A stretch of 9,952 nt of DNA from DASXMX01 sp036495445 (GCA_036495445.1 DASXMX010000068.1:1-9952), one strand, 5' to 3'. Positions 1 to 6,607 are shown, counted from the first letter of the stretch. Made by a program: numbers and translations. Notes: generated from the sequence alone by a model not told the origin.

Positions 1-41
1 AGCCTGCACACCCACGACCGCAGGCTTGGAAGCCTGCACCA
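1..41. repeat. Short hairpin repeat with a duplicated arm
   Basis: GCAGGCTT (20-27) and AAGCCTGC (30-37) form a perfect 8-bp stem around a GG loop. The same AGCCTGCAC arm occurs at 1-9 and again at 31-39, so the first copy can also pair with 20-27. This looks like the edge of a dispersed extragenic palindromic repeat that continues to the left of the window. There is no T-run after the stem, so it is not a clear terminator for an upstream gene. Confidence 0.5.
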
Positions 42-97
42 CAACAAGCGAAGCGTCCGGCCGAAGCGTATCACACAATAGATTGGCTCTCCAAGGT

Positions 98-126
98 TTG
101 GCGGGGTGCGACGGAAGCGATATAAT
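98..126 (+). promoter_or_regulatory. Sigma70-type promoter for the GNAT gene
   Basis: A perfect TATAAT -10 box lies at 121-126. Exactly 17 bases upstream is TTGGCG (98-103), which matches four of six positions of the TTGACA -35 consensus. Transcription would start near 133 and leave a leader of about 40 bases before the acetyltransferase start. It is the best promoter match seen in the window and could also feed folP and cdaA further down the same strand. Confidence 0.65.
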
Positions 127-173
127 GGGGGCGGCGCTCGATAAACGCTTGAGACGCGTGGAGGTCTTTGGCT

Positions 174-623
174 GTGGCCCAGGCGGAAATCATCATTGTT
201 GACGAGAAGCTCCTGCCGCGGGCGGTGGATCTGTACAACAGCATCTTCCGTCCCAAGCGGGAAGTGGACTTTTTCAAGCGCCGGTTCATGGGCCGCTATA
301 ACGCGCTGACCCTGCTGGCGCGGATGGACGAGAAGCCGGTGGGGTTCTGGATCGGGTTCGAGCTGAAGCCGGGGATGTTTTACCACTGGCTGGGCGCGGT
401 GCTGCCCGACGTCCGCCGGCACGGCGTGGGCCGCCAGCTTCAGGAGGCGCAGCAGGCCTGGGCCAAGGACCACGGCTACGAGTACATCCGCTGCGAGTGC
501 ATGAACCACCAGCGCGAGTTCGTCCATTTCGCGATCGAGATGGGATACGACATCGTCGGGATCCGGTGGGATTCGACGCACGCGGATAACCTGATCGTGT
601 TTGAGAAGAACATCGTCGAGTAG
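174..623 (+). CDS. GNAT family N-acetyltransferase
   Basis: A 149-residue single-domain protein of about the usual size for GNAT enzymes, which move an acetyl group from acetyl-CoA to an amine on a small molecule or protein. The acetyl-CoA binding motif A is visible as VLPDVRRHGVGRQL, residues 77-90, with the R-x-x-G-x-G-like loop RHGVG. It follows a beta strand ending in FYHWLGAV, and the C-terminal half (HGYEYIRCECM, then FAIEMGYDIVG) fits the last GNAT strands. GTG at 174 was chosen because GGAGG (160-164) sits nine bases upstream; TTG at 168 is in frame but only three bases from that site. The substrate cannot be told. It is the first gene behind the promoter at 98-126 and may be cotranscribed with folP. 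Confidence 0.85.
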   Translation: MAQAEIIIVDEKLLPRAVDLYNSIFRPKREVDFFKRRFMGRYNALTLLARMDEKPVGFWIGFELKPGMFYHWLGAVLPDVRRHGVGRQLQEAQQAWAKDHGYEYIRCECMNHQREFVHFAIEMGYDIVGIRWDSTHADNLIVFEKNIVE

Positions 624-639
624 ATTACCGGGGAACGAC

Positions 640-715
640 CGCCGCTTGCGGCTTCGCGAACGAAGGAACGTCATCCGGCGGCCCCGCCAAACGCAAGCGG
701 CGATCCGGCGCCGCC
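640..715. repeat. Palindromic extragenic repeat between GNAT and folP
   Basis: An 11-bp perfect stem joins 640-650 (CGCCGCTTGCG) to 692-702 across a 41-base loop. The right arm continues into CGATCCGGCG; the 19-base segment 692-710 recurs with one mismatch at 4022-4040, next to another large palindrome. ATCCGGCG also occurs inside the loop at 673-680. Translated in the folP frame, 624-780 gives an arginine-rich string unlike dihydropteroate synthase, so this stretch reads as non-coding spacer. Nothing else is recognisable up to the folP start. Confidence 0.55.
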
Positions 716-780
716 TCAGTGTTTGTCCGCCTCACCGCATTTTGCGACCACCGCGAAACGCGCCTCGAAAGCGACCTTCC

Positions 781-1647
781 TTGACCCCCATCGAATTCCA
801 GTCCTGGCTATCGGACCCCGCCCGTCGCACGCTGGTGATGGGCGTCTTGAACGTCACCCCCGACAGTTTCAGTGACGGGGGACGATTCTCGGACCCTGGC
901 GTTGCCATCGCCCACGCGCGGGAGATGGCCGCCGCGGGAGCAACCCTCATCGACATCGGCGGCGAGTCCACCCGCCCCGGCTCGCAACCCGTCCCCGAAG
1001 CCGAACAGATCCGGCGGATCGTCCCCGTCGTCCGCGCGCTGGCCAATCAGATCCCCGCCCTTCTTTCAATCGACACCACCCGCGCCGCGGTGGCTGAAGC
1101 GGCCCTGGATGCCGGGGCGCATCTGGTGAACGACATTTCGGGTGGCCTCGACGATCCCGCCCTGCTGCCGATGGTCGCCCGGCGGGCGGTGCCGGTCGTC
1201 CTGATGCATATGCAGGGGACGCCGGCCACGATGCAGATCAATCCGACGTACGCCGATGTAGTGGGCGAGATCAAACAATTCCTGCGCGACCGCGTCTCGG
1301 CGGCCGAATCAGTCGGGATCGATCCCTCCCGAATTCTGATCGACCCCGGAATCGGCTTCGGCAAGCGGATGGAGCACAACTTGGAATTGCTCCGGCGGCT
1401 GGCCGGGTTCACGTCACTGGGCCGGCCGATGGTGGTCGGCGTCAGCCGCAAGGGGTTCATCGGGCGGATCACGGGGGAGGATCTGCCGTCCGGCCGCCGG
1501 TTCGGGACCGCGGCGGCGGTCGCCTGGAGCATCGCTAACGGGGCAGCCATCGTCCGTGTCCATGATGTCGCCCCGATGGCTCAAGTGGTGCGTATAATCG
1601 AGGCGATACAACACGGGGCGGCCGCTGAAATTCCGCGCGATTCGTAG
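781..1647 (+). CDS. folP: Dihydropteroate synthase
   Basis: Condenses 6-hydroxymethyl-dihydropterin diphosphate with p-aminobenzoate to give dihydropteroate in cytosolic folate synthesis; this is the sulfonamide target. All family signatures are present in a 288-residue TIM-barrel protein: MGVLNVTPDSFSDGGRF (20-36), IDIGGESTRPGS (58-69), SIDTTR (96-101), VNDISGG (116-122), DPGIGFGK (188-195), GVSRKGFIG (220-228) and the C-terminal VRVHDV (258-263). TTG at 781 gives the normal family length. The frame is open back to a TTG at 601, overlapping the GNAT gene, but that extension is a palindromic, arginine-rich spacer; ATG 838 is too late because it removes the first strand. No convincing Shine-Dalgarno site is seen. 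The cdaA start lies 91 bases downstream. Confidence 0.95.
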   Translation: MTPIEFQSWLSDPARRTLVMGVLNVTPDSFSDGGRFSDPGVAIAHAREMAAAGATLIDIGGESTRPGSQPVPEAEQIRRIVPVVRALANQIPALLSIDTTRAAVAEAALDAGAHLVNDISGGLDDPALLPMVARRAVPVVLMHMQGTPATMQINPTYADVVGEIKQFLRDRVSAAESVGIDPSRILIDPGIGFGKRMEHNLELLRRLAGFTSLGRPMVVGVSRKGFIGRITGEDLPSGRRFGTAAAVAWSIANGAAIVRVHDVAPMAQVVRIIEAIQHGAAAEIPRDS

Positions 1648-1738
1648 AAAGCCTTTCGGGCGCGCGGTAAGATGGCTCGTTAAGACTTTGTGAGACGGGG
1701 TTCCGTGCCCTTCCCAAGGGGGTGCGAATCGGGCGACC

Positions 1739-2569
1739 ATGGACGACGTCCTCAACCTTTCCGGCTTCTTTCGTGAAGTGCACCAGATTCCCTGGTGGCA
1801 GATCACGATCGAAATGATGCTGATTGGGTTGGTGGTCTTCTGGAGCGTCCGCTTCCTCCGCGGCACCCGCGGCGCCCGGCTGCTCAAGGGCATCGCGGTC
1901 GTTTTGATCTCGCTGTATCTGATCGTCGATTTGCTGGGCACGCAGTTCCACCTCCAGCGCATCGAGTTCCTGTATCGGCAGTTCCTGTACTTCGCCGCCT
2001 TCGCGGTGACGGTGGTCTTCCAGCCGGAGCTGCGTCGGGCGCTGATGCGGCTGGGGGAGACGCGGCTGTTCCGCGGATGGTCGCAGCAGATCGACGAGGA
2101 GATCGACGCGTTGATCGAGTCGGCCGCGTTTTGCTCCCGACGGAAGATCGGCGCGCTGATCGCGATCGAGCGCGACACGCCGCTGGGCAGCATGGCCGAG
2201 GAGAGCAAGGGAACGCGGCTCAACGCCGACCTGACCGCCGCCCTGCTCAATACGATTTTTTTCCCGAACACGGAATTGCACGACCTGGGCGTGATCGTCA
2301 GCCAGGGGCGGATCGCCTACGCGGGCGTGCAGTTCCCCATGGCCGAGGGCGGCGACCTGGAGCGCGAGTTGGGCGCCCGTCACCGCGCCGCGGTGGGGCT
2401 GAGCCAGGAGACGGATGCGGTAGTGCTGGTCGTCTCGGAAGAGACCGGCGACATCAGCATCGCCGAACGCGGCCGGCTCATTCGCAAGCTGACCAACGAA
2501 GGCCTGCGCGGCCTTCTCGGCGAACTCCTCGGCCGCCGCGAGGCGCCATGGTATCGCCAAGCGGCGTAA
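1739..2569 (+). CDS. cdaA: Membrane diadenylate cyclase, CdaA type
   Basis: Makes cyclic di-AMP from two ATP molecules; the messenger usually controls potassium/osmolyte balance and cell-wall homeostasis. The 276 residues show the CdaA layout: three hydrophobic helices (about 22-38, 51-67, 80-94) and then a cytoplasmic DAC (DisA_N) domain (about 110-255). The catalytic RHR motif is intact at 214-216 within ELGARHRAAVGLS, followed by the conserved VVSEETGDISIA. The other signature, normally LHDGA, reads LHDLG here: the metal-binding Asp182 is kept but Gly-Ala has become Leu-Gly. The ATG start matches the family's N-terminus. ybbR follows on the same strand, as in canonical cdaA-cdaR operons, but an inverted repeat separates them. 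Identity is secure; full catalytic activity is inferred. Confidence 0.93.
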   Translation: MDDVLNLSGFFREVHQIPWWQITIEMMLIGLVVFWSVRFLRGTRGARLLKGIAVVLISLYLIVDLLGTQFHLQRIEFLYRQFLYFAAFAVTVVFQPELRRALMRLGETRLFRGWSQQIDEEIDALIESAAFCSRRKIGALIAIERDTPLGSMAEESKGTRLNADLTAALLNTIFFPNTELHDLGVIVSQGRIAYAGVQFPMAEGGDLERELGARHRAAVGLSQETDAVVLVVSEETGDISIAERGRLIRKLTNEGLRGLLGELLGRREAPWYRQAA

Positions 2570-2582
2570 CGATCGGAATATG

Positions 2583-2676
2583 ATTGCGGATTTCGGATTG
2601 CGGATTGCTGATTTGGGAGGGCGAGGCTCCCGGAGACCGGCATTTCAATCCGCGATCAGCAATCCGAAATCAGCAA
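2583..2676. repeat. Large inverted repeat between cdaA and ybbR
   Basis: The left arm (2583-2613, ATTGCGGATTTCGGATTGC...) pairs with the right arm (2646-2676) with only a few mismatches over about 31 positions. Each arm is itself built of GATTGC/GATTTC subrepeats. The loop carries a second small hairpin, GGAG-GGCGAG-GCTCC-like (2615-2631). Such GGATTGCGGATT palindromes look like a dispersed extragenic repeat. On an mRNA spanning cdaA and ybbR it would fold into a long stem, which could alter message stability or downstream expression. There is no poly-T tail, so it is not a typical terminator. Confidence 0.7.
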
Positions 2677-2688
2677 TGACGTATTCCC

Positions 2689-3177
2689 ATGTCTGAATCG
2701 ACCGCCAAAACCCCGCCCCAACATGACACCATGGAGTTGACCTACGCGCCGGCCCGGCGGCCGTTCGGCAAGCGGGTGGGGTGGGCGTTTCGTTATTGGG
2801 CGCGGGACACGTTCTCCCGCGAATCGCTGGTCAGCAGCCTCAAATCCCTGGCATGGGTGGCGCCGCTGACGCTCCTGATCTGGGTCTACGCCGAACGGCA
2901 GCAGGACTTCAAGACTAAGGTGCCGGTGGCGATCGCCGTGCGCGGCGGCGACCCAACCCGCGTTGTAAAACTCGCAGAGCTGAGCAACAACACCATCCAT
3001 ATCGAATTGGAAGGCCCGCAGTCCGGCGTCGAGAAGGTAAAGGACTGGCTCCAGGCGGCGACAATCCCCATCGATGTTCCCGGCGGGCTCACGCCCGGCG
3101 AACACCCGATCGCCCTCCTGGCGGACCAACGGCTTGCCACAGATGAAGGAAAACGGGGTCACGATCAACAACTGTGA
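2689..3177 (+). CDS. CdaR/YbbR-like protein, N-terminal part, frame broken
   Basis: YbbR-domain proteins are membrane-anchored, mostly extracytoplasmic, and in Firmicutes the homologue CdaR binds and modulates CdaA. This part encodes an N-terminal arm, one hydrophobic helix (about residues 50-66, SLAWVAPLTLLIWVYAE) and a first YbbR-like repeat (about 70-150, including VPVAIAVRGG and IHIELEGPQ, then IPIDVPGGLTPGEHPIALLAD). Similarity stops at about residue 154; the last dozen residues before TGA are out-of-frame sequence. Removing one A from the AAAA run at 3150-3153 joins it smoothly to the next entry and restores a protein of about 389 residues, normal for the family. ATG 2689 was chosen; ATG 2731 is an in-frame alternative. 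Its place right after cdaA supports the CdaR role. Confidence 0.75.
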   Translation: MSESTAKTPPQHDTMELTYAPARRPFGKRVGWAFRYWARDTFSRESLVSSLKSLAWVAPLTLLIWVYAERQQDFKTKVPVAIAVRGGDPTRVVKLAELSNNTIHIELEGPQSGVEKVKDWLQAATIPIDVPGGLTPGEHPIALLADQRLATDEGKRGHDQQL

Positions 3178-3859
3178 ACCGTCCGAAGCGACGGTGGACG
3201 TGGACGTGATCGGCAACGTGGATCTCGAGATGAAGGTCCGCCCGGAAGACGCCAAGCGGCTCGGGGCGCCGCCGATCTTCAACCCGCCCAAGGTGCAGGT
3301 GTTCGGCCCCCAGCACGTGCTGGAGACCGCCGCCCGCAGGGCTAAGGCGCAGAACCAGCCGCTGGTCGCGTATGCCAATCTGGGTTCGTTCGCCCAGCAG
3401 TTGACCGAGCCGGGAAAGCATTCGCTCTCGGCGGTGCCGGTCAGCCTGTCGGTGGCGATCGATGATTCGAACGTCCACATTGCCCCCGATCGGGTATCGA
3501 TGGACGTCGAGGTGACGGACACAGCCGAGCGCGAGATCACGCTCCCCTACCTGCGCGTGCTTGCCGCCTATCCGCGCGACGCCGGCGCGAAGGCCGACCA
3601 ATACAAGGTCGTCTTCGACCCGACGATCACAAACGTGAAAGTGAGCGGCCCCGAGCAGCAGATCGCCCTGCTTCAGGACCCCAACTACGTCCTGAACCCG
3701 GCCCCTGCCGCGATCTTCGAGGTGAACTTCAGCGACGTCGACAACCCCGCCCCCGCCCCGATCATGTACCAATTGCCCCCCGGCGTCCGCGTCAGCGACC
3801 AGGACGCCCAGCGGAAGATCGCCTACTCCCTCAAGCCCAGAACGACCGAGCCACAATAG
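3143..3859 (+). CDS. CdaR/YbbR-like protein, C-terminal part, frame broken
   Basis: Continues the YbbR protein in the +1 frame. Family-like sequence begins with NGVTINNCEPSEATVDVDV, the end of one repeat, and goes on through repeats such as VRPEDAKRLGAPPIFNPPKVQVFGP, VSMDVEVTDTAEREITLPYL and VKVSGPEQQIALL. It has no membrane helix or signal peptide, so it would not reach the membrane surface if made alone. ATG 3143 lies just before the homologous sequence and inside the upstream reading frame, so re-initiation is possible but unproven. The simplest reading is one gene with a one-base insertion, either real or a sequencing error. GCCACA (3850-3855) and TGTGGC (3862-3867) form a small hairpin over the stop codon. 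Confidence 0.7.
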   Translation: MKENGVTINNCEPSEATVDVDVIGNVDLEMKVRPEDAKRLGAPPIFNPPKVQVFGPQHVLETAARRAKAQNQPLVAYANLGSFAQQLTEPGKHSLSAVPVSLSVAIDDSNVHIAPDRVSMDVEVTDTAEREITLPYLRVLAAYPRDAGAKADQYKVVFDPTITNVKVSGPEQQIALLQDPNYVLNPAPAAIFEVNFSDVDNPAPAPIMYQLPPGVRVSDQDAQRKIAYSLKPRTTEPQ

Positions 3860-3973
3860 GTTGTGGCAGCCGGTTACGGCGCAACGGAACTGTGCCTCAG
3901 GCGGGACCGCCACAGAGCCGCTTGAAGATCTATGAAGTTCGGGGCGTGTGGGCATCGTAGCGTTACGCTCTTG

Positions 3974-4024
3974 GCGGTTTCGCGCCGGGCGCGCCGTCTG
4001 ACAGCGCGCCGGGTGCGAAACCGC
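3974..4024. repeat. 51-base near-perfect palindrome upstream of proA
   Basis: GCGGTTTCGC (3974-3983) pairs exactly with GCGAAACCGC (4015-4024), and most of the bases between also pair (GGGCGCGC against GCGCGCC), leaving only a few mismatches around the central TCTGA. The right end runs directly into the 19-base segment 4022-4040, which repeats 692-710 with one mismatch, so the two spacers share a repeat family. The rest of the 3860-4104 spacer holds only smaller GC-rich hairpins (for example CTGTG 3890-3894 with CACAG 3911-3915); no gene is recognisable there. No T-run follows, so a terminator role is doubtful. Confidence 0.65.
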
Positions 4025-4104
4025 AAGCAGCGATCCGGCGTTGCCCTTATGTGGAGTGCCCCGCACGTCTACCCATCGTTCGAGCATCGGCTTCGATTCC
4101 CGAC

Positions 4105-4110
4105 TACAAT
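4105..4110 (+). promoter_or_regulatory. Candidate -10 box for leaderless proA
   Basis: TACAAT at 4105-4110, one base from the TATAAT consensus, ends six bases before the proA ATG at 4117. A start at the usual distance would fall on or next to the A of ATG, which implies a leaderless message. This fits the absence of any Shine-Dalgarno sequence before proA. No clear -35 element is visible at the 16-18 base spacing. Confidence 0.4.
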
Positions 4111-4116
4111 ACCCCC

Positions 4117-5388
4117 ATGACCGACTGGAACCCCTACACCGAATCCCTCGGCCAATCCGCCCGCCGCGCCGCCGCGCAACTCGCGACTCTCAACGGCGCG
4201 ACGAAGGTCGCCGCCCTGCGGCGCATCGCGGATGCTCTACGGCGCCAGAATGACGCCCTCATTGCCGCCAACGCGCAGGACATTGAAGCCGCCCAGAAAG
4301 CCGAACTCGCTCCCGCCCTCGTCAAGCGATTGGAACTGAACGACAAGCGCGTCAACGCGATGGCCGACAGCGTCGACCAAATCGCCGCCCAAACGGATCC
4401 GGTCGGTCAGATCCTCGAAGGGTACGTCCGCCCCAACGGGCTGCGCATCCAGAAGGTCCGCGTGCCGCTGGGCGTCGTGCTCTTCTTTTACGAGAGCCGG
4501 CCCAACGTCACCAGCGACGCCGCGGCCCTGTGCATCAAGAGCGGCAACGCCGTGATCCTCCGCGGCGGGAAGGAAGCGTTCCATTCCAACCGCGCGATCG
4601 CCGGCATCGTGGGCGACGCGCTCAAGGCCGCCGAGATCGACCCGGCGGCGGTACAGATCGTCGAATCGACCGATCGCGCGCTCGTCCCCGAACTGCTCAA
4701 GCTCGACCGCTACATCGACCTGGTCATCCCCCGCGGCGGCGAAAGCCTGATCCGCGCCGTCGTGAAGGACTCGACCATCCCCGTCCTCAAGCACTTCACC
4801 GGCAACTGCCACATCTACGTGGACGCCGCGACGGCGGACATGGAAAAGCAGGTCCGCGAGGTGTGCGTGAACGCCAAGACGAGCTATCCCGGCGGCGCCG
4901 TCTGCAACGCCGCCGAGAAGATCCTCTTCCACAAGGACGCCGCCGCGCGGCTGCTGCCAAAAGTGTGCGCCGATTTAGCGGCCAAGGGCGTCGAAATCCG
5001 CGGCGACGACCGCACCCGCGCCCTGTACCCGCAGGCGGCGCCCGCCACCGAAGCCGACTGGCCCACCGAATACCTCGCGTTCACGATCGCGATCAAAGTA
5101 GTCGACTCTCTGCGCGAGGCCGTCGACCACATCAACCACTACGGCTCGCGCCACACCGACGCCATCCTGACGTCCGACCTCCGCGCGGCGCAAGAGTTCA
5201 CCCAGCGTGTCGACAGCGCCAGCATCATGGTGAACGCCAGCACGAGATTCGCCGACGGCGGCGAGTATGGCCTCGGCGCCGAAATCGGCATCAGCACCGA
5301 CAAACTCCACGCCCGCGGGCCGATGGGGGCGGCGGATTTGACGACATACAAGTGGGTCGTCACGGGGAATGGGCATGTAAGGGGATAA
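4117..5388 (+). CDS. proA: Glutamate-5-semialdehyde dehydrogenase (gamma-glutamyl phosphate reductase)
   Basis: Second step of proline synthesis from glutamate: NADPH-dependent reduction of gamma-glutamyl phosphate to glutamate-5-semialdehyde, in the cytosol. The 423 residues match the family length. Clear signatures are FFYESRPNVTSDAAALC (123-139), KSGNAVILRGGKEA (141-154), DLVIPRGGESLI (201-212), VLKHFTGNCHIYVD (223-236), the catalytic Cys263 in GGAVCNAAEKIL, and NASTRFADGGEYGLGAEIGIST (373-394) near the end. The segment before the active-site cysteine (TSYPGGAV) differs slightly from the common TQRPGV form but keeps the cysteine and the preceding NAKT. ATG 4117 matches the usual N-terminus; an in-frame ATG at 4051 would add residues without family similarity. 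No proB or proC lies nearby, so the gene seems to be transcribed on its own. Confidence 0.96.
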   Translation: MTDWNPYTESLGQSARRAAAQLATLNGATKVAALRRIADALRRQNDALIAANAQDIEAAQKAELAPALVKRLELNDKRVNAMADSVDQIAAQTDPVGQILEGYVRPNGLRIQKVRVPLGVVLFFYESRPNVTSDAAALCIKSGNAVILRGGKEAFHSNRAIAGIVGDALKAAEIDPAAVQIVESTDRALVPELLKLDRYIDLVIPRGGESLIRAVVKDSTIPVLKHFTGNCHIYVDAATADMEKQVREVCVNAKTSYPGGAVCNAAEKILFHKDAAARLLPKVCADLAAKGVEIRGDDRTRALYPQAAPATEADWPTEYLAFTIAIKVVDSLREAVDHINHYGSRHTDAILTSDLRAAQEFTQRVDSASIMVNASTRFADGGEYGLGAEIGISTDKLHARGPMGAADLTTYKWVVTGNGHVRG

Positions 5389-5424
5389 GTTGATCCGGAA
5401 GCGAGTGGGGAAAGAGAATTGGTC

Positions 5425-5450
5425 CGCGAATGGACGCGAATGAACGCGAA
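5425..5450. repeat. Ten-base tandem repeat CGCGAATGRA
   Basis: CGCGAATGGA (5425-5434) is followed by CGCGAATGAA (5435-5444) and a partial third unit CGCGAA (5445-5450). It fills most of the 75-base gap between proA and the next gene, directly ahead of that gene's ribosome binding site. It resembles the 'ATTCGCGTTCATTCGCG' type of short extragenic repeat; the family link is recalled, not tested. Confidence 0.55.
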
Positions 5451-5463
5451 GGGGGTCGATCCT

Positions 5464-6438
5464 ATGTTGTTCGCCATCGCATCACTGCTCATCTCTGCGA
5501 TTCTGTTATGGCTTGGGCTTCGCGGCCGGCAACTCGGATCACATCCGGTCTGTCGGAGCTGTGGATACGACCTCTCGGGGAGGCCGGCCGGCTCCAACGT
5601 ATGTTCGGAATGCGGTGCCGATCTGAATCGAGCCTCGGCGATTCGCATCGGGCGCCGTCGCCGGAGTTGGGCAAAAGTGCTCTCGGCTGCCGCGCTGGCG
5701 ATTCCGAGCGCCGCGTGGCTTGGTTCGCCACGAATGCGGGATCTGGCCGCGCGCGACTGGGAGCCCGTTAAGCCCACCTTTTGGGTCATCCGCGACGTCG
5801 CCAGCGGCGACCGCGTCCTTGCGCAACGCGCGACCGACGAACTGGCTCGCCGTCTCGAGGCGGGCAAGCTGACCAGCGCCAACGTCGAGCGGATCGCAAC
5901 GATCTTGCTCAAGCTTCAACCGGGAACGCCCCCTTCGCACTTCGACGAAGTGCTGGAACTCGCCCGAGCACGCGGACAACTTGGAGACGAACAGTGGCAG
6001 CAGTATTGGCGACAGGCGTTCCCGTTCCAGTTGAATGCCACTCGCATCTCTGACCCGTTTGACTCGCTCCAACTCTCGTTGATCAGCGATCAATCAAGCT
6101 GGCGCTTTTATCATCTTTCAGATTTTCAAATTGAAGCCGTTGGCAGAACGGTTCGTATCGGATCGCACGAGTTCGACGCAGCCGATCTCAGGCTGCTGAC
6201 CGCGATTCGAGAGGAAGGTGCGGGCGGCACCGGGTCGTCGCAGCTCATACCGTTGGTGTCCTCCACGCCCATTGAAACGGCCGGTCAATCCGTGCTCGTA
6301 TCCGCCCGCGTTGATCTTTCCATCACCGACCTGACGCACGGCCAAACGAAGTTGATCGCAACGGTGCCGCTGAATTTGAGCACAAGGTTCGAGTTGCCCC
6401 CTGGAAAAGTCTTCCTGAAGACGGAAACGGATCAATAG
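5464..6438 (+). CDS. Zinc-ribbon membrane protein of unknown function
   Basis: A 324-residue protein with an N-terminal hydrophobic helix (about 2-18), a treble-cysteine-type zinc ribbon (Cys30, Cys33, Cys47, Cys50 in CRSCGYDLSG ... CSECG), a basic stretch (RIGRRRRS, 61-68), a second hydrophobic helix (about 71-87), and a C-terminal domain of about 235 residues that I do not recognise. The CxxCGYDLxG zinc ribbon is a recurrent module in planctomycete hypothetical proteins and probably binds zinc near the membrane. ATG 5464 was chosen because GAAGGGGG (5448-5455) sits eight bases upstream and the helix starts at once; the frame opens earlier at TTG 5419, inside the tandem repeat. Base composition in the last third (around 6040-6180) is visibly more AT-rich than the neighbours. 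No pathway can be assigned. Confidence 0.75.
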   Translation: MLFAIASLLISAILLWLGLRGRQLGSHPVCRSCGYDLSGRPAGSNVCSECGADLNRASAIRIGRRRRSWAKVLSAAALAIPSAAWLGSPRMRDLAARDWEPVKPTFWVIRDVASGDRVLAQRATDELARRLEAGKLTSANVERIATILLKLQPGTPPSHFDEVLELARARGQLGDEQWQQYWRQAFPFQLNATRISDPFDSLQLSLISDQSSWRFYHLSDFQIEAVGRTVRIGSHEFDAADLRLLTAIREEGAGGTGSSQLIPLVSSTPIETAGQSVLVSARVDLSITDLTHGQTKLIATVPLNLSTRFELPPGKVFLKTETDQ

Positions 6439-6444
6439 GTTTCA

Positions 6445-6607
6445 GACGCGACACGGAGGGGCGAAGTATTCGCCTGCGTCGTATTCGTTTGAATCGGCAT
6501 TTAGCTCTCCTCCCGATTGCCGTTCGGCGGGTGGGGAGGGTTTCGCCCGCCACGCCAAACGGCGGGCGGAGGCGGAGGCCTCCTCCCATAGGAGCGCCAG
6601 CGGCGCT
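6445..6607. repeat. Cluster of hairpins in the spacer before the large membrane gene
   Basis: The spacer holds at least four stems: GACGC/GCGTC (6445-6449, 6476-6480) enclosing GGCGAA/TTCGCC (6460-6465, 6469-6474); GCCCGCC/GGCGGGC (6545-6551, 6561-6567); the perfect palindrome GGAGGCCTCC (6574-6583); and AGCGCC/GGCGCT (6593-6598, 6602-6607). The first could weakly terminate the preceding transcript, with only a poor T-rich tail (GTATTCGTTT). The others look like extragenic palindromic repeats. This is why an upstream TTG at 6489, in frame with the next gene, is not taken as its start. Confidence 0.55.

Noticed and set aside
601..780. Long N-terminal extension of folP from TTG 601, overlapping the GNAT gene
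   Set aside because: The translated extension is arginine-rich, has no DHPS similarity and coincides with a palindromic repeat; starting at 781 gives normal family length.
1593..1598. Perfect TATAAT in the 3' end of folP as a promoter for cdaA
   Set aside because: No -35 element is found at the right distance, it lies inside conserved coding sequence and is about 140 bases from the cdaA start; probably chance.
1535..2560. Long minus-strand reading frame antisense to cdaA
   Set aside because: It is a shadow of strongly conserved folP/cdaA coding sequence in GC-rich DNA; its translation has no recognisable domain.
3143..3180. Programmed ribosomal frameshift in ybbR
   Set aside because: No convincing slippery heptamer or stimulatory structure is evident and the family is not known for it; a one-base indel in AAAA is simpler.
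4530..5393. Second plus-strand reading frame inside proA
   Set aside because: It is an Arg-rich out-of-frame shadow; the proA frame carries every family motif without interruption.
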